A stretch of 64,000 nt of DNA from positions 22,890 through 86,889 of the forward strand of contig NWBJ01000010.1 of NCBI GenBank assembly GCA_002633115.1. Direction: 5' to 3'. Shown here in pieces: positions 33,107-40,667 of this stretch. The stretch comes from Muribaculaceae bacterium Zag1. GTDB taxonomy: Bacteria; Bacteroidota; Bacteroidia; Bacteroidales; Muribaculaceae. The position numbers were made by a program, and so were the translations under genes. The notes beneath the pieces are model-generated. The model made no database searches and was not told where the DNA came from. It worked only from the letters and a program-made list of their open reading frames with translations. Numbering within the stretch: the first letter of the stretch is position 1; every line of letters begins with the position of its first letter.

Positions 33107-33268
33107 CTATCGTATGCGCTTCACCTTTGCGGTCCCGTGCTGCTTGGCGTAAAATCCCCAGTTGTTCAGCACCTCTGCTTTCGAGGCTGCCCAGTCTCTT
33201 ACCTCCAGCCCGTCTGCGTAGGCGATCTGGTACAAATGCTTCTTCTCGGTTCTTGCGGTTGTCTTCAT
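33107..33268 (-). CDS. Small phage protein (53 aa), unknown
   Basis: 53 residues, MKTTARTEKKHLYQIAYADG to TAKVKRIR. It is the first gene after the 33.3-kb promoter and carries the repeated early-gene leader element (minus strand ACAACCCAAAAAA then CAATG). Sequence looks like a small mixed alpha/beta protein with a basic end. No match recognised. Confidence 0.6.
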   Translation of the reverse strand: MKTTARTEKKHLYQIAYADGLEVRDWAASKAEVLNNWGFYAKQHGTAKVKRIR

Positions 33269-33302
33269 TGTCGTGTCGTTTTTTGGGTTGTTTTCTGTAC
33301 TA

Positions 33303-33334
33303 CAAAATTAATCAATTTTTCTCATACCACCAAA
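33303..33334 (-). promoter_or_regulatory. Internal phage promoter (strong consensus)
   Basis: On the minus strand TTTG (33331-33334) is followed after exactly 20 bases by TAATTTTG (33303-33310), a full match to the Bacteroidetes -33/-7 layout. It lies in an A/T-rich island of about 110 bases inside GC-rich phage DNA, 35 bases upstream of the 53-residue gene. It probably starts the middle/late transcript that reaches the methyltransferase and packaging genes. Confidence 0.72.
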
Positions 33335-33365
33335 TATAAGTCATTAATTATCAGTTAATTAGAGT

Positions 33366-33403
33366 TAACAAAATAGGGCAGCCAGAGTCGCCTCTGCCTG
33401 CCC
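33366..33403 (-). terminator. Hairpin terminator ending the early operon
   Basis: Plus-strand bases 33376-33403 form a 12-bp stem with one C-C mismatch and a 4-base loop; on the minus strand the stem is followed by TATTTTG. It lies after the RuvC-like gene and just before the 33.3-kb promoter, a sensible operon border. The T tract is short, so efficiency is uncertain. Confidence 0.5.
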
Positions 33404-33450
33404 CGGCGGGTGTTTCCTATTCCTCCCCTCCTGTCTTTCTTTCTCTACTC

Positions 33451-34029
33451 TCAGCACCGGATCGGCAGCCCTGTCCGCTCCCAGGCTATCAGCAGCGCGT
33501 CCCGCTCCTCCTGGTTGCTCCGCTTCCTCGGCATCCCGCCCACGATCCGGTCTATCTCCTCGTGCGTGATTTTCCTCTCCGATCCTTTCCAGCACTTTAT
33601 CAGCGGCCTCGCCTCCTGAGCCTCGATGCCCATGCTCGCCAGCATCTCGATGATTAGTCGCCCGGTCTGGTGGTTCGCTCCCACGTCTCTGGCTATCTTC
33701 TCGGCCCGGTGGCCCTGCAGCCCGTGGTGGTTGCTCTTCTTCTCAAGCCACCCAGCCTCGACCCACACCTCGATCTTCGGCCCGCCCTGGCCCAGCCCCA
33801 AGGCTCGACCCTCCATCAAGGCCCGCATCCTCTGGCTCGCCAGTCTCCCCGGCTGGTGCGCCCGGTGTATCTCGTACACCCGCGTCAGCAGCTCGGGAAA
33901 GGCCAGTGCTTCACATTCCACTCCTGCCGCCTCCTGGCCCCGCTCCCCCTGAGCCACCTTCACTACCCCGATTCCGCTCTTCGCCTTGTCCGGGTCTATC
34001 CCTATCACGATTTTTCTCAGTTCGCCCAT
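33451..34029 (-). CDS. RuvC-like Holliday junction resolvase
   Basis: 192 residues from MGELRKIVIGIDPDKAKSGI. The GIDPD motif carries the first catalytic Asp (Asp12 or 14), VWVEAGW carries the acidic residue of the second strand, and the C-terminus NQEERDALLIAWER supplies the last Asp. This is the RuvC/RNase-H-fold pattern. The upstream open frame to 34185 overlaps the HNH gene and is not used. It overlaps that gene by 13 bases. It likely resolves branched DNA before packaging. Confidence 0.82.
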   Translation of the reverse strand: MGELRKIVIGIDPDKAKSGIGVVKVAQGERGQEAAGVECEALAFPELLTRVYEIHRAHQPGRLASQRMRALMEGRALGLGQGGPKIEVWVEAGWLEKKSNHHGLQGHRAEKIARDVGANHQTGRLIIEMLASMGIEAQEARPLIKCWKGSERKITHEEIDRIVGGMPRKRSNQEERDALLIAWERTGLPIRC

Positions 34030-34562
34030 GGCCAGCCTCCTTTCGGGTAATACAGCGGCTGTCCTATGCAGTCCCGCTCGTCGCATCTCGCCTCCGGCTT
34101 CCGCTTCGCCTCGATTAACGGCCCTGCCTTGCACCGGCATCCCGTGTGCCAGCCTATCGGCCCGTAGATTGCGCAGTTCCCGCATTGAGGTTCCGCCTCC
34201 TCCTGGCCTTCCTCGCGCTCGCCCTCGGTGTTTTTTCCATCCCAGATCTCGTAGAAAAATGTCACCGGCTTCTTCTCTTCCTTCACAAGGCCGTATCGCT
34301 TGGCCAGCCGGTATCCGACTGGCCCTCGCTTCTCAAGCCGCCACAGCAGTTGCTGCAGCTCGCTCCTGAATTGCTCTACGCTCTTCGTGTCCTTGTAGTG
34401 GTTGCATTGCTGGCAGCTCGGGTTCAGGTTATCCTCTGCGTCTGTCCCGCCCAGTGCCTTCGGCTTGATGTGGTCCACCTGCATGTGCTGTTTCGTCAGC
34501 GGCTGCCCGCAGTAGGCGCACCGCCCTCCGTATTTCCAGTATACTTTCTCGCGGTCTATCAT
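34017..34562 (-). CDS. HNH endonuclease
   Basis: 181 residues. Zinc-binding and active-site pattern is clear: CAYCG near residue 15, QVDHIKPKALGGTD, then NPSCQQCNHYK. The C-terminal half has a second Cys-rich part (CGNCAIYGPIGWHTGCRCKA), perhaps a zinc ribbon. It is part of the replication/recombination run, so a processing nuclease is more likely than a homing enzyme, though the latter cannot be excluded. Confidence 0.85.
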   Translation of the reverse strand: MIDREKVYWKYGGRCAYCGQPLTKQHMQVDHIKPKALGGTDAEDNLNPSCQQCNHYKDTKSVEQFRSELQQLLWRLEKRGPVGYRLAKRYGLVKEEKKPVTFFYEIWDGKNTEGEREEGQEEAEPQCGNCAIYGPIGWHTGCRCKAGPLIEAKRKPEARCDERDCIGQPLYYPKGGWPWAN

Positions 34563-34577
34563 CTTCTGGCCCTCCTT

Positions 34578-34754
34578 TCATAGGTACAGTATCGCCAGCC
34601 CCGCCACCATCGTTGCGCTCCCCAAGAGCAGCAACGCCAGGCATCCCTGCGGGCTGCTCGGGTCTGGCTCATCGTAATCCTCCCGCCGCCCTGCGCTGTG
34701 CAGTTCCTCCGGCAGTATGTAGCCCTTCAGTTTGTCTTCCGTATCTTTTTCCAT
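34578..34754 (-). CDS. Small membrane-anchored protein
   Basis: 58 residues, MEKDTEDKLKGYILPEELHS ending in a hydrophobic stretch (CLALLLLGSATMVAGLAILY) that would form one C-terminal membrane helix. The soluble part is acidic. It starts 25 bases after the exonuclease stop and is followed by the HNH gene after 15 bases. Function unknown. Confidence 0.58.
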   Translation of the reverse strand: MEKDTEDKLKGYILPEELHSAGRREDYDEPDPSSPQGCLALLLLGSATMVAGLAILYL

Positions 34755-34779
34755 GTCTTCTTTTTTGTTTTGTGTTTTG

Positions 34780-35373
34780 TCAATTCGGGCAGTTTCTCGC
34801 CAGCAGTCCCTGGCTCTCTATCTCCTCCCATATCCTGCGCGTCAGGTAGATGTCGTAGTCGGCCCCGTGCAGTTGAGCCTCCGTCACCTCGATGCCCAGC
34901 TCCTTCGCAACGGTCGCCAGCTTGAAGTTCGCCATCCTGGCTCGCCGCTCTGCAAGCGCAACGCTCGCCAGCACCATCACGTCTATCACGTTGCTCCAGA
35001 ACCATGATCCGTACCACTGGTCTCCGTTCTGCAAGAAGAATCCTCTGAAGAAGTCGTTGTCAAATGCCGCGTTGTTGTAGCCCACCTGCATGAATTTATC
35101 CTTCCGGTCATAGCGGTCCACGTATCTCCCCAGCATCCCCACCAGTTCCTGGCGCACCTCCTCCATCGGCGGATAGGCCAGGATTTGGTCTCGGGTCACT
35201 CCAGCCACCTTCAGGGCCTCCTCCTCGATCTGTGCCTTCGGGTTTGGTCTCACGTGCCAGTCAAATCGTTCTTCCTGCGCCCCGTCTATCCATATCTCGC
35301 CCGAGATCTGGTGTACCCCGTGTCGCCCGGGATTGGTTCCCGTCGTCTCCAGGTCTAAATAAAACAGTTTCAT
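34780..35373 (-). CDS. DEDDh 3'-5' exonuclease (DnaQ-like)
   Basis: 197 residues from MKLFYLDLETTGTNPGRHGV. Exo I is DLETTG (Asp7, Glu9), Exo II is YNNAAFDNDFF, and Exo III is HGADYD with its His and Asp. Length fits a stand-alone proofreading-type exonuclease. The upstream in-frame extension overlaps the YopX gene and is not coding. Its start overlaps that gene by 4 bases. It probably works in phage replication or recombination. Confidence 0.9.
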   Translation of the reverse strand: MKLFYLDLETTGTNPGRHGVHQISGEIWIDGAQEERFDWHVRPNPKAQIEEEALKVAGVTRDQILAYPPMEEVRQELVGMLGRYVDRYDRKDKFMQVGYNNAAFDNDFFRGFFLQNGDQWYGSWFWSNVIDVMVLASVALAERRARMANFKLATVAKELGIEVTEAQLHGADYDIYLTRRIWEEIESQGLLARNCPN

Positions 35374-35849
35374 GCCTCTGCCTCCTTTCCCTGGCGCAGC
35401 CGCCCTGCGTTGTCCCATTTGTTGCCGATGACGCGCATCCTGTCGGTCGTCGGCTCTCCGCATATCGTGCCTCCGAGCCATACCCAGTTTTCGGGATGCT
35501 CAACCGGCATCGCTATGAATCCTCCCTCTTCGGTCCATTCTATGGCGCATAGTCCCAGGCTTTCTTCCTCCACAAGGTCGCCTTCCCAGATCTCTCGGCC
35601 TTCCTGGTCATGCTTCCCGGTGCGCTGGCCCACGGTCTCCGGCCACACCTCGTGCGCCGTCACCGCGTCGCCACATGTGTTGTTGCCTGTGATTCTCGCC
35701 ACAAGCAGTGTCCCGTCTCCGCTCCAGAGCTGCTCGAGGTTCCCCTCGCGCCATTCGCCTGTCGCCTCCGATGTGCTCACATCCGGCCCATCGCTCTTCC
35801 TCCAAATCCCGGTTATTCTTTCCTTGCCTCGGTATTTGATTTCTCTCAT
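35370..35849 (-). CDS. YopX family protein
   Basis: 159 residues from MREIKYRGKERITG. The YopX core EVWPETVGQRTGKHDQEGRE then IWEGDLVEE is present, followed by a beta-rich end (MRVIGNKWDN). YopX proteins are common in Gram-positive and Bacteroidetes phages; their molecular function is not established. The frame upstream of 35849 is open but lies in the gap before the HTH gene. Confidence 0.85.
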   Translation of the reverse strand: MREIKYRGKERITGIWRKSDGPDVSTSEATGEWREGNLEQLWSGDGTLLVARITGNNTCGDAVTAHEVWPETVGQRTGKHDQEGREIWEGDLVEEESLGLCAIEWTEEGGFIAMPVEHPENWVWLGGTICGEPTTDRMRVIGNKWDNAGRLRQGKEAEA

Positions 35850-35898
35850 GTCTTTTCTCTGTTTGTTGTTGCTTTTTCGGTTGTCTTCTTGTCTTTGC

Positions 35899-36432
35899 TC
35901 ATGCTGTCGCTCTTTCTTGGGTTCCGGCCTTTCGGTTCTTGCTCCCTGGCTTGCGGCCCCCTCGGTAGGTCCCGCCATGGCCCGGCTTGAATCGGTACGC
36001 CTCTCCCTTCTTCAGGTTCTCGTTCACCACCCCGCGCTCGGGGTAGGTCCCGTTCTTCAGATGGCTCTCCTGCGCCTTCTTCGCCGTGTGCCGCTGGCTC
36101 TCCCGCATGAATTGCGCTGTCTTCTCAAGCCCCATCGCCCTCGCCCTGCGGATCACCGTCCTCGGGCTTAAGCCCAGCATGACGGCCAGCACCTTCGTCG
36201 CCACGTGCGGATATTCCCGCCTCAGCAGCCATTCCTGCTCCTGCGTCAGCCGCTTGTAGCATTTGTTTTCTGCCCCGCGCCTCTGGCCCAGTCCAAGGCC
36301 CAGCCTCCAAGCCTTTAGTCTCACCGCCTGGATAGGTCGCCCTATTCGCTGGCCTATCTCAGCCGCTGTCTCTGTGCGGTACCGCGCCTTCAGCTCGGCT
36401 TCCTCCGCCTCTGTCCATCGTCTCAGTCCCAT
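35899..36432 (-). CDS. HTH/SANT-like DNA-binding protein
   Basis: 177 residues from MGLRRWTEAEEAELKARYRT. Two helical repeats, each with a Trp-led helix-turn-helix look: WTEAEEAELKARYRTETAAE with IGRPIQAVRLKAWRLGL, and LTQEQEWLLRREYPHVATKV with LGLSPRTVIRRARAMGL. The basic Gly/Arg-rich C-terminus (GTYRGGRKPGSKNRK) would contact DNA. A phage transcriptional regulator is likely. It overlaps the preceding 66-residue gene by 10 bases. Confidence 0.72.
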   Translation of the reverse strand: MGLRRWTEAEEAELKARYRTETAAEIGQRIGRPIQAVRLKAWRLGLGLGQRRGAENKCYKRLTQEQEWLLRREYPHVATKVLAVMLGLSPRTVIRRARAMGLEKTAQFMRESQRHTAKKAQESHLKNGTYPERGVVNENLKKGEAYRFKPGHGGTYRGGRKPGSKNRKAGTQERATA

Positions 36433-36623
36433 GGCTGCTGGAATAGGTTCGCCCCCTCGCGTTTCTGCTCTTGGGCTATCTTCTCTAACTGCTCGTCCAC
36501 CTGCTTCTCCAGGCTCTTGCTCTCCACCAGCGCGTTGCGGTCGCGGCTCTGGAAGTAGCGTTTCTGGGCCTCGCGCATCTTGCGCACAAGCCCTACCATT
36601 CGGTTGTATTCTGTCTTGGTCAT
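36423..36623 (-). CDS. Small helical protein, unknown
   Basis: 66 residues (MTKTEYNRMVGLVRKMREAQ ... NLFQQPWD), charged and probably one long helical hairpin. Translationally coupled to the HTH gene by a 10-base overlap, so the two may act together. Start context is CAACAATGACC. Confidence 0.65.
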   Translation of the reverse strand: MTKTEYNRMVGLVRKMREAQKRYFQSRDRNALVESKSLEKQVDEQLEKIAQEQKREGANLFQQPWD

Positions 36624-36716
36624 TGTTGCTGCGGTTTATATGGAATGGCTCCCGAGCGGAGTTATTATTCCTCTCGTGTCTCTTCTCTCCCGTCTCGAGA
36701 GCCACCCCGGTTGAGA

Positions 36717-37448
36717 TTATGTTTCTATGATGGCTATCTCTGGCGCGAGCTCGCGTATCTTCGAGATCTGCTCGTCTATCGCCTGGTCGCGCACTGCCTC
36801 AAGCGTGGCCTGGGCTCCCGAGCTCATCAGCACGAATTTCACCTCGCGCCCGTTCACCTGAGCAAAGGTCTCCACTTCGACGCGCTCTGCCTTGTAGCCC
36901 TTGAATAGCGGCATCTCTACCACAAAGCTCTTCGGCAGGTTGCTGTCTACTACCTGGGTGAAGGTATCGTTGCGGCTGCCGCTCTCGCTCATGCCACGCT
37001 CCAGAGTCTGGTTTACCCTCGCCTTGAAATTCATCAGCTGGCTCACCAGGCGCATGTTCTCCTCGCTGCTCGGGAAGTAGGTCTTGTTCATCTTCATGAA
37101 TAGTCCCAGCTCCTGCGGCTCCCAGATCTTGTCCTGGTTGATGCCGAATTCCTTCAGCTTCGGGTGGTCTTGCAACTGCCCCGTGATTTTCCCCATGCGG
37201 TAGGCGTCGCTCTCGTTGATTACGAGCTGGATCATTATGAAGTCTCGGTTTACAACCACGTGGCAGTCCTTCTGCTCAAATTGCCCCGTGTTAAGTCTCT
37301 TGCTCAGCCATTCGGCTGGCGCTTCCAGCGTCCCGGTCATCTCAATCCGGATCGGTGCCTTCGGCTCCAGTTGCGGTGCCGCCTCTCCCTCTCGGATCGT
37401 GATTTCCTGCTGCCCCTCGGGCAGCTCAATCTTGATTTTGTTTTCCAT
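36717..37448 (-). CDS. Conserved-type phage protein, unknown
   Basis: 243 residues, MENKIKIELPEGQQEITIRE to PEIAIIET. The N-terminal part has an acidic stretch rich in Glu/Pro. The middle (HVVVNRDFIMIQLVINESDA; NQDKIWEPQELGLFMKMNKT) reads like a globular alpha/beta domain. Length and position between replication genes and early regulators suggest a DNA-metabolism accessory protein, but no family is recognised. Confidence 0.7.
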   Translation of the reverse strand: MENKIKIELPEGQQEITIREGEAAPQLEPKAPIRIEMTGTLEAPAEWLSKRLNTGQFEQKDCHVVVNRDFIMIQLVINESDAYRMGKITGQLQDHPKLKEFGINQDKIWEPQELGLFMKMNKTYFPSSEENMRLVSQLMNFKARVNQTLERGMSESGSRNDTFTQVVDSNLPKSFVVEMPLFKGYKAERVEVETFAQVNGREVKFVLMSSGAQATLEAVRDQAIDEQISKIRELAPEIAIIET

Positions 37449-37521
37449 TCTGTTTCTCGTTTTGGGTTGTAATTTGTTTTCCTCCTCTGGCTCTGCCGGG
37501 CCATTGCTGGCCGTCCGCCTT

Positions 37522-37962
37522 TCAATCGTAGGTCCCGTCTGGCTCGTAGGGTATGCGCGTCGGCTTGAAGATTACAGGCTGCAGCTCGTTGGCCGTCGCT
37601 TGTCGCTGCTCGATCAGCTCGCCCTGCCGGTTGTAGTAACCGGTCTCTCGCGTCTCCGCGTCGGTGAATCTGTAGCAGGTCTCTCTCACCTCTCGCTGTT
37701 TCATCTTGATGTTCTTCAGCATCTCGGCGTGCTTCTCCCGCAGTGGCTTCAGCTGCAGTTTCATCGATTCCTTAGCCTCCTGCCATCGCTCCTCGATTTC
37801 CGCGATGTCGATGGCCACGTTCGCCAGCCCTTCCTTGTACTCGGCCAGCTCCTCTGGCGTGAATTCGCGCATGAAGTATTTCTCTTCCTCCTCTGCGCAG
37901 TTGTCTTTCAGTGCCTGGATGCGGTCTCGCGTCTCCAGGTCTTGAAATAGCTTTTTCTCCAT
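37522..37962 (-). CDS. Coiled-coil phage protein, unknown
   Basis: 146 residues. About residues 10-100 are one long charged helix (KYFMREFTPEELAEYKEGLA; AEIEERWQEAKESMKLQLKP), followed by a short beta part (CYRFTDAETRETGYYNRQGE). It lies in the replication block after the DnaA-like gene. Function unknown. Confidence 0.68.
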   Translation of the reverse strand: MEKKLFQDLETRDRIQALKDNCAEEEEKYFMREFTPEELAEYKEGLANVAIDIAEIEERWQEAKESMKLQLKPLREKHAEMLKNIKMKQREVRETCYRFTDAETRETGYYNRQGELIEQRQATANELQPVIFKPTRIPYEPDGTYD

Positions 37963-38002
37963 TCTCTTTCTGTTTCTGGGTTGTTGCTTTCGGTTGTTTC
38001 TC

Positions 38003-38488
38003 TCAGTTTCGGCCCCTCCCGTAGCTCCGCATGAATCTCGCCGCCAGCTTGCAGTGCGCCCGCATCCTCAGCAGGTCCAGCCCCGTGTAATCGATTCCCA
38101 TCGGGCTGTGTTCCTCCGCTGGCATCGGCTCGGGCCTCCGCGCCGCTGGCTCTGCCTTCTGCCGCTCGGCCCTCGGCTTCCGATGCTCAAGCTCCGCCCG
38201 GCTCCGCTCCATCAGCCTCTGGAATCTCGCGCTCCCTCGCAGGTGGCCCTCCAGCTTACGCCGGTAGTTGTAACCCACCGTCCGGTCTCGGTCCACGATC
38301 TCCATCGCTGTCCTCAAGTCGTAGCCCAGCTCCGTCGCTATCCCTATGAAGGCGCACCGCCCCTCCACAAGGGCCTCCTCTCGGCTCTCGCTCATCAGCT
38401 CTTCTATGCTCCGCCCTGCCGCCCGGCTTACGCTCGCCATCACCTGCATCAGGCTGTGCCTCGGCTCTGTCGTCTGTCCTTGATCCAT
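38003..38488 (-). CDS. DnaA domain IV-like DNA-binding protein
   Basis: 161 residues. Residues about 15-85 follow the DnaA origin-binding fold: SVSRAAGRSIEELMSESREE, EGRCAFIGIATELGYDLRTA, then DRDRTVGYNYRRKLEGH in the place of GRDHSTVxxA. The C-terminus is basic and Pro-rich. It follows the helicase loader, so recognition of the phage origin is a reasonable inference. No ATPase domain is present. Confidence 0.68.
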   Translation of the reverse strand: MDQGQTTEPRHSLMQVMASVSRAAGRSIEELMSESREEALVEGRCAFIGIATELGYDLRTAMEIVDRDRTVGYNYRRKLEGHLRGSARFQRLMERSRAELEHRKPRAERQKAEPAARRPEPMPAEEHSPMGIDYTGLDLLRMRAHCKLAARFMRSYGRGRN

Positions 38489-38525
38489 TGCTTCTCTCGG
38501 TTGGTCCTTGGTTTTTGTTGTCTCT

Positions 38526-39218
38526 CTATGTCTGCCCGGCTTTCCTCCACGTCTTTCCCGCGAATTCCACCATGTTGAACATCTGTTTACACCGGTCGTA
38601 CACCTGGTCGCCGTATTCCTGCTGGATTCCCTGCAGGTTCAGATTCGTCGTCACGTGCGTGAAGTCTCCCCGGCTCGTCCAGCGGTCGTATCGCGCCAGC
38701 AGCACGTGCTGCATCGGGTTCACCCGCGTCCCGTAGTAGTTTACGCTCCGCGGCTCAAGCCCCAGGTCGTCGAAGGCCTGCCGGTCTGTCTCGCAGTAAG
38801 TCCTGATCCCGTCGTACCCCTCGCTGTTGAAGGCCGACGCCACTCCTATCGCGCTCGTCGTCCTGAAGCCGTACAGTCGCCCTCGGTCGTCCCTGGGCCG
38901 CATCGCCTGTGTGAAGACGCGCGCTATCTCAAGCATCGTCGTCTTCCCCGTCCCGATGTCCCCGTGCAGCATCAGTCCCTTCTGCGGATCCAGCCTCCCC
39001 GGCAGCATGCAGCACCACCTGAAGATGTCGTTTACCGCTCCTCGCGTCTCCTCCGTAACCTGCCACCCTGGGCATATCCCTCGGGCCGCGTCCATGAAGA
39101 GCCGCTTCGCTCGCGTCACCTCTGCCTCACTCGTTAAGGCCGTGACGCCCGCTCCCTTTACAAGTCCCTCCTGCAGGGCTTGCGCCAGCAGCTGTTCGCT
39201 GATCGTTTTTGATTGCAT
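38526..39218 (-). CDS. DnaC-like helicase loader ATPase
   Basis: 230 residues. Walker A is GDIGTGKTTM near residue 89. Further AAA+ features are LLARYDRWTSRGDFTHVTTN, where sensor 1 Asn lies, and a C-terminal arginine-rich helix. It would load the replicative helicase at the phage origin. The N-terminus overlaps the initiator C-terminal fragment by 92 bases in another frame, an unusually long overlap. Confidence 0.82.
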   Translation of the reverse strand: MQSKTISEQLLAQALQEGLVKGAGVTALTSEAEVTRAKRLFMDAARGICPGWQVTEETRGAVNDIFRWCCMLPGRLDPQKGLMLHGDIGTGKTTMLEIARVFTQAMRPRDDRGRLYGFRTTSAIGVASAFNSEGYDGIRTYCETDRQAFDDLGLEPRSVNYYGTRVNPMQHVLLARYDRWTSRGDFTHVTTNLNLQGIQQEYGDQVYDRCKQMFNMVEFAGKTWRKAGQT

Positions 39219-39453
39219 TGTCGTTGCTTCTTTTTGGGTTGTCTTGGTTCTTTATCCGCCATTTCACCTCCTTCCTCAGCCAGTCTCGGAAATGCCGCCG
39301 CGCATGGTTCAAATTCTGGTGTTCGCATGCGTCCATTTCGCATTGCGTCTTGAATCGGTTTAGCAATTCCGGTATTTCTGTGATGCTCATTCCTGCAGCC
39401 ATGAATCCGAGCGTGATGGCCAGTTGTTCCTGGTAAATCTCGTCTCGCGCCAT
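39127..39453 (-). CDS. C-terminal fragment of replication initiator
   Basis: 108 residues if started at the ATG at 39453 (MARDEIYQEQLAITLGFMAA). The frame is open further upstream to about 39600 through a Lys/Thr linker and an Asn/Ser-rich stretch (NIDNNNLSSSSSLPHAREAE). That linker joins naturally to the winged-helix gene 39557-39904 if one base is removed in a run of five A at 39598-39602. The helical domain ITEIPELLNRFKTQCEMDAC resembles C-terminal parts of Bacteroidales phage replication proteins. Confidence 0.6.
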   Translation of the reverse strand: MARDEIYQEQLAITLGFMAAGMSITEIPELLNRFKTQCEMDACEHQNLNHARRHFRDWLRKEVKWRIKNQDNPKRSNDNAIKNDQRTAAGASPAGGTCKGSGRHGLNE

Positions 39454-39556
39454 CTCTGCGAAAAATTCAGCCTCTCTCGCGTGCGGAAGTGATGATGAAG
39501 AAGATAAATTATTATTATCAATATTTTTAATTAAGGTATTGTCCTGTTCCGTTTTT

Positions 39557-39904
39557 TCAGTTTTTGGTTTGATTTTCGGGGTCGTTTTGGTTTGATTTTT
39601 GGATATCTCCCTCCCGCCCCGTCAGCAGCCGGTACCTCGGCGTGGCTGACCTCCGCGCTCCTTCCTCGTAGTCGAGCATCCCGATCCTTGCCAGCCGCTC
39701 CCTCGCCACTACGAAGGTCTGCTTCGACATCCCTCCCAGTCGCGCAAGCAGCCGGTGCGTCGGTATCTCCATCTCTTCCGGCCACCCCTGGCTGCTCGCC
39801 TCTGCAAGCAGAGTCGTGTATAGGGCCGTGTCCGTGATCTTCCAGCCGGTCTGCTCGGCCTGCTGGAAGTATCGGCTCAGGTATGTCGCGTAGGTCTTTC
39901 CCAT
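39557..39904 (-). CDS. Winged-helix replication initiator, N-terminal part
   Basis: 115 residues starting MGKTYATYLSRYFQQAEQTG. A winged-helix/DnaD-N-like pattern is visible: EMEIPTHRLLARLGGMSKQT, then FVVARERLARIGMLDYEEGA. It ends soon after the domain (NDPENQTKN), whereas the next frame continues with a typical linker. It is therefore probably the front half of a longer initiator, split by a +1 change. It precedes the DnaC-like loader. Confidence 0.7.
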   Translation of the reverse strand: MGKTYATYLSRYFQQAEQTGWKITDTALYTTLLAEASSQGWPEEMEIPTHRLLARLGGMSKQTFVVARERLARIGMLDYEEGARRSATPRYRLLTGREGDIQKSNQNDPENQTKN

Positions 39905-39908
39905 GGCT

Positions 39909-40655
39909 TCAGAATGGTCTGCTCAATTCTATCTCCGTGTTCGGCTTTGCCGCTGTCACTCGTTTCCCGGTCGCCCGCCCGATCGCCTGTGCGAAGGCCT
40001 CCGCGTTCCCGTGGTCACCGCTGATGTGGATCAGCACTATGTTTCTCACCTCGCGCAGGTCGCTCCGCTCCAGCGTCTCAAGGCATGTCTCAAGGCTCAT
40101 ATGGCCCTCCTTCACGTGCTTGTACACGTTCCTCGGCAATCCTCCCTCCAGTGCCATGTCCAGCCATGCCTCGCTGTAGTTGCACTCCAGCATCACCTGG
40201 CTCATCCTGCTTATCGGATGCGGCAGGTAAGCCGTGTCCGTTGCGAATAGCAGCGTCCCCATGTCCTGGTGCCATATCGCGTAGCCCAGTGGTTCTGCCG
40301 CGTCATGCTCCACTCTGAATGGCTGGATGTGGAAGCCTCCGACCTGCACCTTCGCGTAGCGCATCTGGTGCTGCTCGATCGCCATCGGCTCCCTCACTCG
40401 GCTCTTCCCAAGTTGCCCGCAGGTCCCCGCGCTCGCCATTACCATCACTCCGTTGTCAAGGTATTCTCTCGCGTGTCCTGCATGGTCACCATGCTCGTGC
40501 GTCAATAGGCACCCCTGGATTTTTCCCAGGTCATAGCCCACCGCCGCCAGGCTCTTCTTGAAGGGCATCCCGGCTTCCAGCAGCAGGGCCTCGCGCCCGT
40601 TCTGCAGAACGTACGCGTTTCCCTTGCTGCTGCTGCCTATGATGGTCAGTTTCAT
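39909..40655 (-). CDS. Metallo-beta-lactamase-fold nuclease/hydrolase
   Basis: 248 residues, MKLTIIGSSSKGNAYVLQNG onward. The metal-binding HEHGDH motif is at about residues 53-58, with further ligands in RVEHDAAEP, ATDTAY and a late IHISGDHG. This pattern resembles YycJ/PhnP-like proteins. In phages such proteins lie with RecT and are presumed DNA-processing nucleases; here it is next to recT and could supply the partner exonuclease. Substrate is inferred. Confidence 0.82.
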   Translation of the reverse strand: MKLTIIGSSSKGNAYVLQNGREALLLEAGMPFKKSLAAVGYDLGKIQGCLLTHEHGDHAGHAREYLDNGVMVMASAGTCGQLGKSRVREPMAIEQHQMRYAKVQVGGFHIQPFRVEHDAAEPLGYAIWHQDMGTLLFATDTAYLPHPISRMSQVMLECNYSEAWLDMALEGGLPRNVYKHVKEGHMSLETCLETLERSDLREVRNIVLIHISGDHGNAEAFAQAIGRATGKRVTAAKPNTEIELSRPF

Positions 40656-40667
40656 CGCCGGACATGC

